A DNA stretch of 64,000 bases from contig JAQWOH010000009.1 of the NCBI GenBank assembly GCA_029245955.1, forward strand, positions 1 to 64,000, in the 5' to 3' direction. Shown here one piece after another: positions 38,001-45,564 of this stretch. The translations under genes were made by a program, and so were the position numbers. Source of the DNA: Fuerstiella sp. (lineage in GTDB: Bacteria; Planctomycetota; Planctomycetia; Planctomycetales; Planctomycetaceae). The notes beneath the pieces are model-generated. The model worked only from the letters and a program-made list of their open reading frames with translations. It was not told where the DNA came from and searched no databases. Position 1 is the stretch's first letter, and every line of letters starts with the position of its first letter.

Positions 38001-38329
38001 GCAAGTTCTGTTACGACAACCAGACGGGAATCGACGACCTCGATTCGTTCAATATTAAGAAGGAACGGATGGCGCAGATTTCGCATGCGTTCCAGCGCCT
38101 TCAATTCTGACTCCGCATGCGCCTCATTTTGCTGGCCGTACAGGATTTTGACGGCTTTCGGGAGCCCGCCGGGACCGATCGCCTTCCAGACTTCACCGTA
38201 ACCGCCGGATCCGAGTCGTGTGACCAGCTGATAGTCGGCCAGCTGAATTGCGCCGAGTGTCTCCGAGGCGGATAGTATGCCCTGCTGCTCGCCGGTGAGT
38301 ACATTAGGACTGATCTGCTGAGTTTCCAT
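35078..38329 (-). CDS. Ser/Thr protein kinase fused to a tubulin/FtsZ-like GTPase domain
   Basis: About 1083 residues, no signal peptide. Residues about 32-285 are a Hanks-type kinase: glycine loop LGSGGYGEVW (39-48), ATP lysine in KAVKIL (about 61), catalytic HLDIKPDN (156-163, HLD where most kinases have HRD) and VGDFGQAK (DFG Asp about 175). From about 343 a tubulin_2/FtsZ-like domain starts with VFIGVGGLAGKVIVELKK, continues with LLQLDTDRGAL and has the tubulin signature VGGTGSGAV (about 499-507). The rest is long and helical, perhaps a polymerisation or partner-binding part. It is the last gene of a four-gene operon, 16 bp after the AAA gene. Kinase control of a GTP-driven polymer is inferred. 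Confidence 0.9.
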   Translation of the reverse strand: METQQISPNVLTGEQQGILSASETLGAIQLADYQLVTRLGSGGYGEVWKAIGPGGLPKAVKILYGQQNEAHAESELKALERMRNLRHPFLLNIERIEVVDSRLVVVTELADCSLVDRFEEYRSRKKHGIPREELLGYLKDAADALDFMAEEHGLQHLDIKPDNLLLQGAHAKVGDFGQAKDLNVRNVSVVNGFTPLFAAPELFEGRPGRSSDQYSLAIVYQMMLTGQPPFNGRTAAQLTAQHLRSPPDLFHLQPIDRPVVARALSKNQNSRYESCRHFLEELQRRKSSRLYRIESDAGGASAEVYRTALLRTPDRGSAEFVGHIASTPVPVDAVDTENGTLRPAVFIGVGGLAGKVIVELKKRLIDNNSLENAFQLLQLDTDRGALQSLLHSDDTFGLSVEEILPIPLRTSTQYRSATEMDLSWMSRRWLFNIPRSGNVEGIRPLGRLAMCDHRRSVQEQIEDRLRQVSSETPANETGDPSKLRMSSDGIDVYVVASTVGGTGSGAVTDVGLLVQSMARSGSFRDISVHGILLHGTGNERNVTDVQDANTVSYLKELKHLSTTGLGAPRGFDRDPNICDAAPFDHSHFVHLGDGLNDGEFSNKATDVAEYLFLSSTTPASLDFRAWRAAAPDHPGEPARLRMLGVSSQQSDAYNAASQKSSGLCTALLRKWCGAVGTFDPEQRQDIPVELSDTDTLLSELNLTERTLPEHVMTFLRGDCGQQVEAFVAELNAKLTVTLSADEITHGQLLGFIQEQLSWTPTAQDQRRTLHGIVANVQKLLETTSSKTQEMVIGHLQKILDSPHRLDGAASAGHYISYELQQTQDGCRGLMVDIEQASAALTTEASPESVFESRDDDTAADAVQAFTKQYCVLLAYQKIYHCFVQHIEAVSAAVSEFLKQQNRVQLELESVASQISSTTVPDRRTVPQAIIDAFDRHLRSNEELLLSGLVSGDISLQEFRTRIVGEATHFLINSTVRDEGPRHKSERKTHRFPEDAWSLIRGFGGQRRVLGFVPEWLSQADWQDRFEQSFGNCVATRSVSNDSISVVCEMSDVPVDAVMSRLTCNNPHVGEIAERIHTRSDVDW

Positions 38330-38345
38330 GGTTTTGACTTCTTGT

Positions 38346-39689
38346 TTAGACAGCCGGTCCGCCCGACCTGCGATTTCCCAGCGTTTCGATTTCCGTGAAG
38401 AATCCACCCACAATGCGGTCGAAGTGCTCAGCCAGCATCTCGAACGGAAGTTCGTTGTAGGTGCAGTAGTGCTTAATCTGCAGCAGCAGGTCTCGAGCGT
38501 GGCACCGCCGAAGCGGTCGGTTAAAGGGTCGGTAATAGTGGTTCAGCAGATGATCAACGCCATCGGGATCGTAATAACATCCAATGGTGTTGGCGGCGAT
38601 TTGAAACAGGTGATGGAACTCCTCCTCGTCCGGATCTGTCAGTTCAATTCGATACGGAATTCGACGCAGGAATGCTTCGTCCACGAGATCCGACGGTGCA
38701 AGATTTGTCGAAAAAATGATCAGCTGCCGAAATGGAACCTGCAGCTTCTTGCCGTTCGCCAGCGTCAGGTAATCTACTTGGTTTTCCAGAGGAACAATCC
38801 AACGATTGAGCAGTGCTTCCGGAGAAATCCGCTGTCGCCCAAAGTCGTCAATCAGCAGACAACCGCAATTGCTTTTCATTTGCAGCGGAGCTTCACTGAC
38901 GTGGGTGACCGAGTCGTGTCGGATTTCCAGATTTTCCATGGTCAGCTCACCGCCAACCACGACTGTGGGGCGGGATACTCTGACCCAGCGGGCGTCCCAG
39001 TCTGTGGTTGCGTTGGGTGATTCCGCAGCGCGGTGGTAGGCCGGGTCAAACAAAGTAATGATTTGCCCGCCATCAATAATCGCGTACGGCAACCATATCT
39101 CCTGGCCGAAACAACTGGTGATTCGATCGGCGAGCGTCGACTTTCCGTTTCCCGGTGCCCCGTAAAGAAACATTCCACTGCCGGAGTTCACTGCCGGTCC
39201 GAGTAAGTCCAGGAGATCGCCGGCGATGGATATGTCCTGGAATGAATCAGACAGTTCTCCACGCCGGATTGGATCTTCCCCCGTGGCCTGGGCCTCAACG
39301 GAAATGACGTAGTCATCCAGAGGTACTGGCGCGGGGCCGATATACGAACAGCTGCCGTGAAATGACTGAGCTCTGCTTCGGCCCTCGTCGGACAGTCCGT
39401 AGACATAATCGTTGAAGCTGCTGGAGCCAACGTGAGTGACAAGCCTTCGATTACGCAGCCGCTCAAGTGCGGCTTCCGTAATCTTGAAGGGCAGGCACAG
39501 TTCTGTCGCGATGCCCCGGCCACTGACGCTGCCGCTGGACAGCAGCAGTTTTGCGACCATGGTGTCCAGAAAAGTCTCACTGAGTCCCAGATCATGGGCG
39601 CATTTCGGTTCTGTTGGCCAAAAGCGTTCTCCACTGAGCAGCAGTGAAAGCAGCGACGTGTCGGTTGTTGGGGGAGACAGGGTGGTCAT
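38346..39689 (-). CDS. AAA-type ATPase with N-terminal winged-helix-like domain
   Basis: About 447 residues, cytoplasmic. The N-terminal 110 residues look like a winged helix (TMVAKLLLSSGSVSGRGIA, ITEAALERLRNRRLV). Then an ATPase with Walker A GAPGNGKST (about 177-185), Walker B CLLIDDFG (about 277-284), a sensor-like QLIIFSTNLAP and an arginine-finger candidate in FLRRIPYRIEL. The C-terminal lid carries RCHARDLLLQIKHYC. The shape is that of MoxR/RuvB-like remodelling ATPases, which act on partner proteins. It sits between the FHA-EAL and the kinase-tubulin genes with gaps of 28 and 16 bp, so a partner in the same complex is likely. Start chosen at MTTLSPPT. Confidence 0.85.
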   Translation of the reverse strand: MTTLSPPTTDTSLLSLLLSGERFWPTEPKCAHDLGLSETFLDTMVAKLLLSSGSVSGRGIATELCLPFKITEAALERLRNRRLVTHVGSSSFNDYVYGLSDEGRSRAQSFHGSCSYIGPAPVPLDDYVISVEAQATGEDPIRRGELSDSFQDISIAGDLLDLLGPAVNSGSGMFLYGAPGNGKSTLADRITSCFGQEIWLPYAIIDGGQIITLFDPAYHRAAESPNATTDWDARWVRVSRPTVVVGGELTMENLEIRHDSVTHVSEAPLQMKSNCGCLLIDDFGRQRISPEALLNRWIVPLENQVDYLTLANGKKLQVPFRQLIIFSTNLAPSDLVDEAFLRRIPYRIELTDPDEEEFHHLFQIAANTIGCYYDPDGVDHLLNHYYRPFNRPLRRCHARDLLLQIKHYCTYNELPFEMLAEHFDRIVGGFFTEIETLGNRRSGGPAV

Positions 39690-39717
39690 GACATCTGTAC
39701 TTCGGGGTATGCAAGCT

Positions 39718-40887
39718 TCAGACTGGGCGTTGCCAACTGATCGGCGGTTCGGCCCGCCCGAACAGATATCCCTGAGCCAGCTTGAAGCCCAGCTCCCGAC
39801 AGATATCTGACTCTTTCTGAGTTTCAATGCCTTCAGCCAACGGCACGACATCGAGGTCTTCAACAATTCGAATCAATGCCGCCACAGTCGATCGCCGAGC
39901 TTCTGACGCCGTGGGCAGTCCCTGAATCAGCTTCACATCGAACTTCAGTATGTCCGGCGGAACCTCGATCAGTTCGGCCAGCCGAGCCTGACCGGCACCA
40001 AAGTCGTCGTAGGCGAGTCCGAAGTCGAGCTCCGTCAGCACGTCCCGCAGGCTCTTCAGAAAATCTACTGACGTCACACCAGACTCATGAACTTCCAGTA
40101 CGATGGATCGCTCAGGGTTCCTGTCCCGCAGGTCATGTAACGAAGTAAACAGTTCCTGATCATTCAATTCCGCGGGATGTGTGTTGAGATAGATCTGCAT
40201 GTCCTCGCCCAGAGATTCACTGAGTCGCATGCCCTCAACTCGGCAGACACGACTCAGCGCAGCTTCACTCGTCCGCTGAGCGGCCACCCGGAACATTTTT
40301 GCCGGTGTCTCAAGTCCGATGAACTGGCTTCGCGACAACACCTCAAAGCCCACATGTTCCTGAGAATCCAATCGCACGATGGGCTGAAACCATGGTTCGA
40401 CGCCGGGTCGATTAAGGAAGGTGGAGAACTGAACGTGTGCGATGGCATCGGCGGCTGAGTTGGATTCGACGGTGGCGATCTCGTCGAAGGTGTTCTCAGG
40501 ATGCACGGTGAACATTACATTGCCGAAGTGCAGGATGTCGCCGTCTCGCAGGCCCGCGACCGTCTGTATCTTTCGTCCGTTCAGCAGAGTGCCGTTTGTG
40601 CTGTTGCAGTCGCGTACAAGAAGCTGGTCGCCGGCAAGCAGCAGTTCCGCGTGACATCCGGACACAGTGGGGTCCATCACACTGACAATATTCTCCTGAT
40701 GCCGTCCCACAGTAAACGGTTGTACGGAAATCGGGATTTTCCGGAGAGTGCCTCCGTCCATGAGATTCCCATAGAGCGCCCATGTGATGGTTGCAGACGC
40801 ATCCGCACCCGAACGCTGCTCACCGTCGCTAGCAGGAGAAGCAAAGCTATCGACTGGTGTCAGAAGTTTCTGTTGATGTTGATTCAT
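39718..40887 (-). CDS. FHA domain fused to EAL cyclic-di-GMP phosphodiesterase
   Basis: A 389-residue protein. Residues about 52-127 form an FHA phosphothreonine-binding domain with all landmarks (FTVGRHQENIV, VSGCHAEL, NSTNGTLLNG). Residues about 150-385 are an EAL domain with EVL in place of EAL (182-184), metal and catalytic residues in YLNTHP (Asn235), LEVHE (Glu265), YDDFGAG (Asp294-Asp295), LKFD (Lys315) and LAEGIET (Glu352), and AQGYLFGRAEP near the end. All key residues are present, so cyclic-di-GMP hydrolysis is likely. The FHA domain suggests recruitment by Thr-phosphorylated protein, plausibly made by the kinase two genes on. Confidence 0.92.
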   Translation of the reverse strand: MNQHQQKLLTPVDSFASPASDGEQRSGADASATITWALYGNLMDGGTLRKIPISVQPFTVGRHQENIVSVMDPTVSGCHAELLLAGDQLLVRDCNSTNGTLLNGRKIQTVAGLRDGDILHFGNVMFTVHPENTFDEIATVESNSAADAIAHVQFSTFLNRPGVEPWFQPIVRLDSQEHVGFEVLSRSQFIGLETPAKMFRVAAQRTSEAALSRVCRVEGMRLSESLGEDMQIYLNTHPAELNDQELFTSLHDLRDRNPERSIVLEVHESGVTSVDFLKSLRDVLTELDFGLAYDDFGAGQARLAELIEVPPDILKFDVKLIQGLPTASEARRSTVAALIRIVEDLDVVPLAEGIETQKESDICRELGFKLAQGYLFGRAEPPISWQRPV

Positions 40888-40919
40888 GACAGAATCACTA
40901 ACGTTAAGAATAGGTGAAG

Positions 40920-41918
40920 TTACGATTTGAGGTGCTGTGGGGACGGTACGGAAAGAAGATCGCGCGCTGTTTCAGCGACTGGCGCCCGTGTGGTCTCGCA
41001 CCCCGTTTCGAATTCGATTTGCCATGCTCGATGGGGGGATTTCTTCGCCCGATACAGACAATCGTCGGCGGCCGCAAACAGTTGCGCCGACTGGCTATCG
41101 AGAAAATTGCCGTGTCGGACGGCGGCGCCGATGCTTGCAGAGACATCCACCTTCTCACCGTCAACGTTCACTACAATCTGTTGCAGACCGTTACTCAGGC
41201 GGGACACGGGTATTTGAATATCGCCAGGCGCGCAGCCAAGGCACAGAGCGACAAATTCGTCACCTCCGTATCTGGCGACAACGTCATACGACCGAATGGA
41301 CTGCTCCAGTATTTGGGCCACCCGGGTCAGTACTTCGTCGCCGATGGTGTGGCCATACGTGTCATTGATTTCCTTGAAGTTGTCCAGATCGACCAGCACG
41401 ATCCCCACGGACGTGTGCGTACGAGCGGCCCGGTTCCATTCTTCGGCAAGACGTCGTTCATAGGCAAAACGGTTCATCACGCCGGTCAGGGAATCGGATA
41501 ACGCGGCGTTGAACAGAGATTCCAAACGTCCCCAGCTCAGAAAAAGGTCGCCCTCAACGGCCAGCCCGAATAGCCTGTCGCCCTCTCGGATAGTTGAGCA
41601 TTCCAGCGTGTCCTCACTGATCAACGGGCCGCGGAGACGGTCATTTGAGAACGACAGGTTCGACATGGTCTCGATCGGGACGGCCTGCCATCGCCTTCGT
41701 TCAAATGGGTTGGCTGAGTTCAGGCGGCGAAGGATTTCGCTTCGTTGCGCCACTCCGACAATGCGCTGCTCGTCGTCTGCCACCAGAATGTAATGGCTGC
41801 CAAAGTTCCTGTTCAGGTCTCCCAGCAATGTTTCTTTATGCACAACAAGCGGAGCGTCGTCACATTCTCGCGACGAAACCTGGATGACGGCCGCTTTTGC
41901 CCTGAGTGCATCTGACAT
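40920..41918 (-). CDS. GGDEF diguanylate cyclase with CBS-like N-terminus
   Basis: A 332-residue cytoplasmic enzyme. The N-terminal part (about 20-70) reads like a CBS half (SHYILVADDEQRIVGVAQRSEILRRL). A less clear linker follows, then the GGDEF domain (about 135-300) with SDSLTGVMNRFAYERRL, GIVLVDLDNFKEINDTYGH, and an intact active site YGGDEF (218-222). RSYD at 209-212, five residues upstream, is the feedback I-site. It should make cyclic-di-GMP from two GTP and be subject to product inhibition. It is the first gene of the operon with the FHA-EAL, AAA and kinase-tubulin genes; the gap to the next gene is 32 bp. The CBS-like part may sense an adenine nucleotide. Confidence 0.92.
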   Translation of the reverse strand: MSDALRAKAAVIQVSSRECDDAPLVVHKETLLGDLNRNFGSHYILVADDEQRIVGVAQRSEILRRLNSANPFERRRWQAVPIETMSNLSFSNDRLRGPLISEDTLECSTIREGDRLFGLAVEGDLFLSWGRLESLFNAALSDSLTGVMNRFAYERRLAEEWNRAARTHTSVGIVLVDLDNFKEINDTYGHTIGDEVLTRVAQILEQSIRSYDVVARYGGDEFVALCLGCAPGDIQIPVSRLSNGLQQIVVNVDGEKVDVSASIGAAVRHGNFLDSQSAQLFAAADDCLYRAKKSPHRAWQIEFETGCETTRAPVAETARDLLSVPSPQHLKS

Positions 41919-42438
41919 CTGATATTGTCAATAATCCATGCAACGAAGTAAGAAAGGCTGACCAAATGTCCTCACGCCTGGACCGGAACTCCCTGGAGTG
42001 CTGAATGCCACTCCTGCAATCTAGCTCGGGGTTCCACTGCGGCGTCGTCTAATTGATGCTTTCGGACGGCATAAACGAATCGAATTGCATTGATTTTGAC
42101 GGTCAGGTCGATTGGGGTGCGTCACAACGGCAGTTCTGATTCTCAATAACGTCGGGCGCTGCTCTTCCCGAGTATCCACAATGGTCGATACATCGACTCC
42201 GGCTGCCGGAAATTGTTATTTGTACGAACGAGACGGTGAATGGGCCGGGTTACCGCATGATCTGAGGTAATCCCATCTGGAAACGACAACGAAATCCGTT
42301 CACAATGTGCCTGTCGGTTCGGATAGTCCAAACAGATGCAGATAGCCGTTCGGAGCTTCAGCTTTACACGTACGGCAACTTAAACCGACGACGCCTAACG
42401 ACCAGTTTCGACGCCTTTTCGGTGAATCGAGGGACGAC
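41919..42438. other. Divergent spacer upstream of the GGDEF operon
   Basis: This 520-bp stretch must hold the promoter of the leftward four-gene operon and of the rightward secreted-protein gene. A TTGACA close to the GGDEF start is too near the ATG to be its -35. I see no convincing promoter, RNA or small gene. GAGGGACG at its right edge is the ribosome site of the next gene. Confidence 0.4.
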
Positions 42439-43512
42439 GTGATCCGTTTTCTGCCATCGCTGCTATTCCTCTGCATCGCCTGCTGCCAGGTTTTGCCGCC
42501 GGTGCGGGCACAACAGGCATTCGCTCTGCAGGTCGAAGTTTTGACGCAACCGCTGCCGGGTGTCGGTCGACATACCCAGCAGTGGGCCAGAGTGTTTCAG
42601 GAAATGGGGCGACGCGCCAGGTTTCGCGGCGGACGAAACGGTGAGAAGAGCCGTCTTGAGGACACCGGTGTCCGAGGGCGGAATTCCGTCAGAGCAGTCG
42701 GCATTCTGCAAACGGATGGATCCCTGGTGTTTCAGGATCGTAGGTTTGTCACGACAAATCTAAAACCCCTTGAGGGATGGCTGCTGCGTCTGGAAACGTA
42801 TGGCGCTGATGGCCCCCCCAATGAGAGTCCAACATGGGGACTGACGGAGGAACAATATACGATCGTGCTTCGGCGACTGAGAGAAACGGTGAACACACCT
42901 CTGGATGTGCGAACTCCCATGGAACTCATTGACAGTCTGAAGTTGCCATCCGACCTGCAGGTTACGTTTACCGACGCCGGGCGTCAGCGGGCGTTTCCCC
43001 GGAATACGATTTCCCGAACGACCGACGCCTACAAGGGGCTGAGTAAAGGCAGTGTCCTGGCAGCGGCATTGACACAGTTTGGTCTGGGCTTTCGTCCCAA
43101 AGCCGGATCCGGGGCGGGCTTTCGAATCGAAGTGGATGCCGGTACGGAAGCCGACAACATGTTTCCCGTGGGCTGGAAAAACAAGGCCCCCATCACGACC
43201 GTTGCTCCTGCACTGGCGAAGTCGGTTTCGGTTGACCTGGAAGGTGCAGAACTGGATGTCCTGATACAGGTCATCGCAGAACGCCTTGAGGTCCCTTACT
43301 TCTACTCGCATTTTGCATTACTTTCGAATGGCACAGATGTATCGTCCGTCAAGTACTCGCGCAAGCCGGACCGGCTCTCTCTGTTCAGGCTGATGGACAT
43401 CATCGGCAAGAAACATGATATGGGCCTGAGTCTTCGCACGGATGAGGCTGGCCATTTGTTTCTGTGGGTGACCACGGCGGACGAACACAATGCTTTCCGA
43501 AGACGATTCTGA
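42439..43512 (+). CDS. Secreted hypothetical protein, 357 residues
   Basis: GTG start six bases after GAGGGACG. A signal peptide (LPSLLFLCIACCQVLPP) is followed by a folded part I cannot name: LQVEVLTQPLPGVGRHTQQWARV near the start, LRRLRETVNTPLDVRTPMELIDSL in the middle and VDLEGAELDVLIQVIAERLEVPYFY near the end. The last block resembles the short secretin/TonB N-terminal repeats in rhythm only. It is likely periplasmic. Its divergent position next to the GGDEF operon and its place upstream of pepA give no functional hint. Confidence 0.75.
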   Translation: MIRFLPSLLFLCIACCQVLPPVRAQQAFALQVEVLTQPLPGVGRHTQQWARVFQEMGRRARFRGGRNGEKSRLEDTGVRGRNSVRAVGILQTDGSLVFQDRRFVTTNLKPLEGWLLRLETYGADGPPNESPTWGLTEEQYTIVLRRLRETVNTPLDVRTPMELIDSLKLPSDLQVTFTDAGRQRAFPRNTISRTTDAYKGLSKGSVLAAALTQFGLGFRPKAGSGAGFRIEVDAGTEADNMFPVGWKNKAPITTVAPALAKSVSVDLEGAELDVLIQVIAERLEVPYFYSHFALLSNGTDVSSVKYSRKPDRLSLFRLMDIIGKKHDMGLSLRTDEAGHLFLWVTTADEHNAFRRRF

Positions 43513-43560
43513 CGCGACAGGCGTCACGTCACAGCGGAGCGTCGCTGTGACTTTCTCTTC

Positions 43561-43598
43561 GGCGAACGAACGGCGAACGAACGGCGAACGAACGGCGA
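43561..43598. repeat. 11-bp tandem repeat, about three and a half copies
   Basis: GGCGAACGAAC occurs three times without a mismatch, then GGCGA. It lies just after the stop of the secreted hypothetical gene. The period (11 bp) differs from the 10-bp repeat near 27.5 kb but is again near a helical turn. Confidence 0.93.
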
Positions 43599-43788
43599 GT
43601 TGCGGTGGAGTTGAAAACACGTGTGCTGCCAGATTCGTCTCCAATGCCTGCGGCTGACGATTTCCTGCAAAATATGGGAAAATTGAGGAGTTCATGGCTG
43701 CGTCAATGTTTAGTCACCGCACTCGGACCCACAATTCGCCCTCACATGCGTGCCCCTCAGAATCCCAATGACGGAAAGACCCTGTTTT

Positions 43789-45267
43789 ATGGCCATTTCG
43801 GCTTCCACCACCTCCGCCCATGAAATTGCTGCGGACTGGCTTGCAGTCCTCGTTGCAGACACATCAGAAATTCAGGAAAACGTTGGTCAGATCGACGATG
43901 TTCTCGGCGGTGTCATCCGGGCGGCCATGGACCGTGGTGATTTCCACGCAAAGCCGAATGAACTGCTGACGCTCTACCAGACCTCCGGCGTTGCAGCCAC
44001 CAACATCGTCGTCGTCGGCCTGGGAGCGGCCGCAGGCTGTGACATGCGGGGCCTCCGCCAGGGAATGTTGGCCGGGCTGCGTATCTGCTGCCTGCAAAAA
44101 GAACAATCTGTCGCGATGATCGTGGACGAATCAATCAGTGAAAACATTTCTGCGTCACAGCTTGCCGAAACATTCAGTGACAGTGTCGTCGCCGGACCTG
44201 TCGACGCTGACGTGTACAAGGCAGAGATCAAGCGACATCCGTTTCTCAGTGCCACATTGTGCCTGCCGAGTATCGACGGCATTGAGCGGGCGCTTGACAC
44301 TGGCGCTACTGTCGGTACCGCATGCAACGTCGTCAAGGATCTTGTAAACCGAACTGCCAACGATATCTATCCACAAACCTTTGCGGCTTGCGCCGCTGAG
44401 ATTGCCGAAGACTGCCAACTGGAGTGTGTGATTCTGGACGAGACACACATGGCTGCCGAGAAGATGGGAGCCCTGCTGGCAGTTGCTCGTGGCAGCGAGA
44501 AACCGCCACGAATCGTGAAGCTGATGTACAAGGGGGCGGGAAGCAATGATGAAACAATTGGAATCGTTGGCAAAGGGGTGACGTTCGACAGTGGTGGATA
44601 TTCGATCAAGCCAACCGATAGTATGATCTCAATGAAGGCCGACATGGCCGGCGCTGCAACGGCTCTCGGCGTGATCAGTGCTGTCGCCACCTTAAAGCTG
44701 CCGGTGAATCTTTCCGTCTATGTGGGGCTGGTCGAGAACATGATCAGTGGTAACGCCTACCGTCTGGGCGACGTTGTTACCGCGCGAAACGGGACGACAA
44801 TCGAGATCCACAATACAGATGCGGAGGGCCGTCTGGTGCTGGCGGACGTGCTTAGCTATGCCGTTGATGACGGTGTTGATGCGATCATAGATCTCGCGAC
44901 GCTGACCGGCGCGTGCGTGGTTGCGCTGGGCGAAGAAATTACAGGGGTATTCTCTAATAGTTCAGCATTGAATGACCGGATCACAGATGCGGCCGCAGCG
45001 ACGGGTGAATTTTTCTGGCCGATGCCCATGCATAAACACTTTGAGCCGCTGTTGAAAAGTGATGTTGCGGACTGCAAAAATGTAGGGCCCCGCTGGGGAG
45101 GGGCCGTTACGGCGGCCAAGTTTCTCGAAAAGTTCGTCGGCGAAACGCCGTGGGTACATCTGGACATTGCGGGGCCTGCCTGGGCCGACTCCGGGGCGGC
45201 ATGGCAGGACTCGGGTGGTACGGCCAGCTGCGTGCGGACACTGATCGAAGTTTTCCGCGGGAAATAG
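43789..45267 (+). CDS. pepA: Leucyl aminopeptidase (M17 family)
   Basis: About 492 residues: a cytoplasmic two-metal exopeptidase that removes N-terminal residues and may also serve as a DNA-binding regulator, as PepA does in E. coli. The catalytic half has GKGVTFDSGGYSIKPT, MKADMAGAATALG and the family signature NTDAEGRLVLAD. The N-terminal domain is the less conserved macro-like domain. The ATG chosen (MAISASTTSAH) follows GGAAAG; two upstream in-frame ATGs (7 and 13 codons) are possible. All metal ligands (Lys, Asp, Asp, Asp, Glu) appear intact. Confidence 0.95.
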   Translation: MAISASTTSAHEIAADWLAVLVADTSEIQENVGQIDDVLGGVIRAAMDRGDFHAKPNELLTLYQTSGVAATNIVVVGLGAAAGCDMRGLRQGMLAGLRICCLQKEQSVAMIVDESISENISASQLAETFSDSVVAGPVDADVYKAEIKRHPFLSATLCLPSIDGIERALDTGATVGTACNVVKDLVNRTANDIYPQTFAACAAEIAEDCQLECVILDETHMAAEKMGALLAVARGSEKPPRIVKLMYKGAGSNDETIGIVGKGVTFDSGGYSIKPTDSMISMKADMAGAATALGVISAVATLKLPVNLSVYVGLVENMISGNAYRLGDVVTARNGTTIEIHNTDAEGRLVLADVLSYAVDDGVDAIIDLATLTGACVVALGEEITGVFSNSSALNDRITDAAAATGEFFWPMPMHKHFEPLLKSDVADCKNVGPRWGGAVTAAKFLEKFVGETPWVHLDIAGPAWADSGAAWQDSGGTASCVRTLIEVFRGK

Positions 45268-45564
45268 CTGACAAAAGGAGTCGTTTTCGCGGCAATTCTG
45301 CTGTTTTCCACCATATTCCCTGCTAATGGCTCGGTTGTCGACACATTGCTGCCCGGTCTGGCCCGGAAATTTGCGAGGCTGGTATCGTTGTTGGCGGCTT
45401 CTCGACCGACTAAACTGTCAGCAGCTCGGGAGGACGCTGGACGTGCGTAAAGAGACATCTCTGAATCGGCGCGGCTGCAGTCAGCTCGGTCAACTAGCCT
45501 GCTCTGTTCCCGTTCCGAGCGATCGGGTCCCGCCTGCACTCGTTCTGAGTGACGTTCCCGCAAA

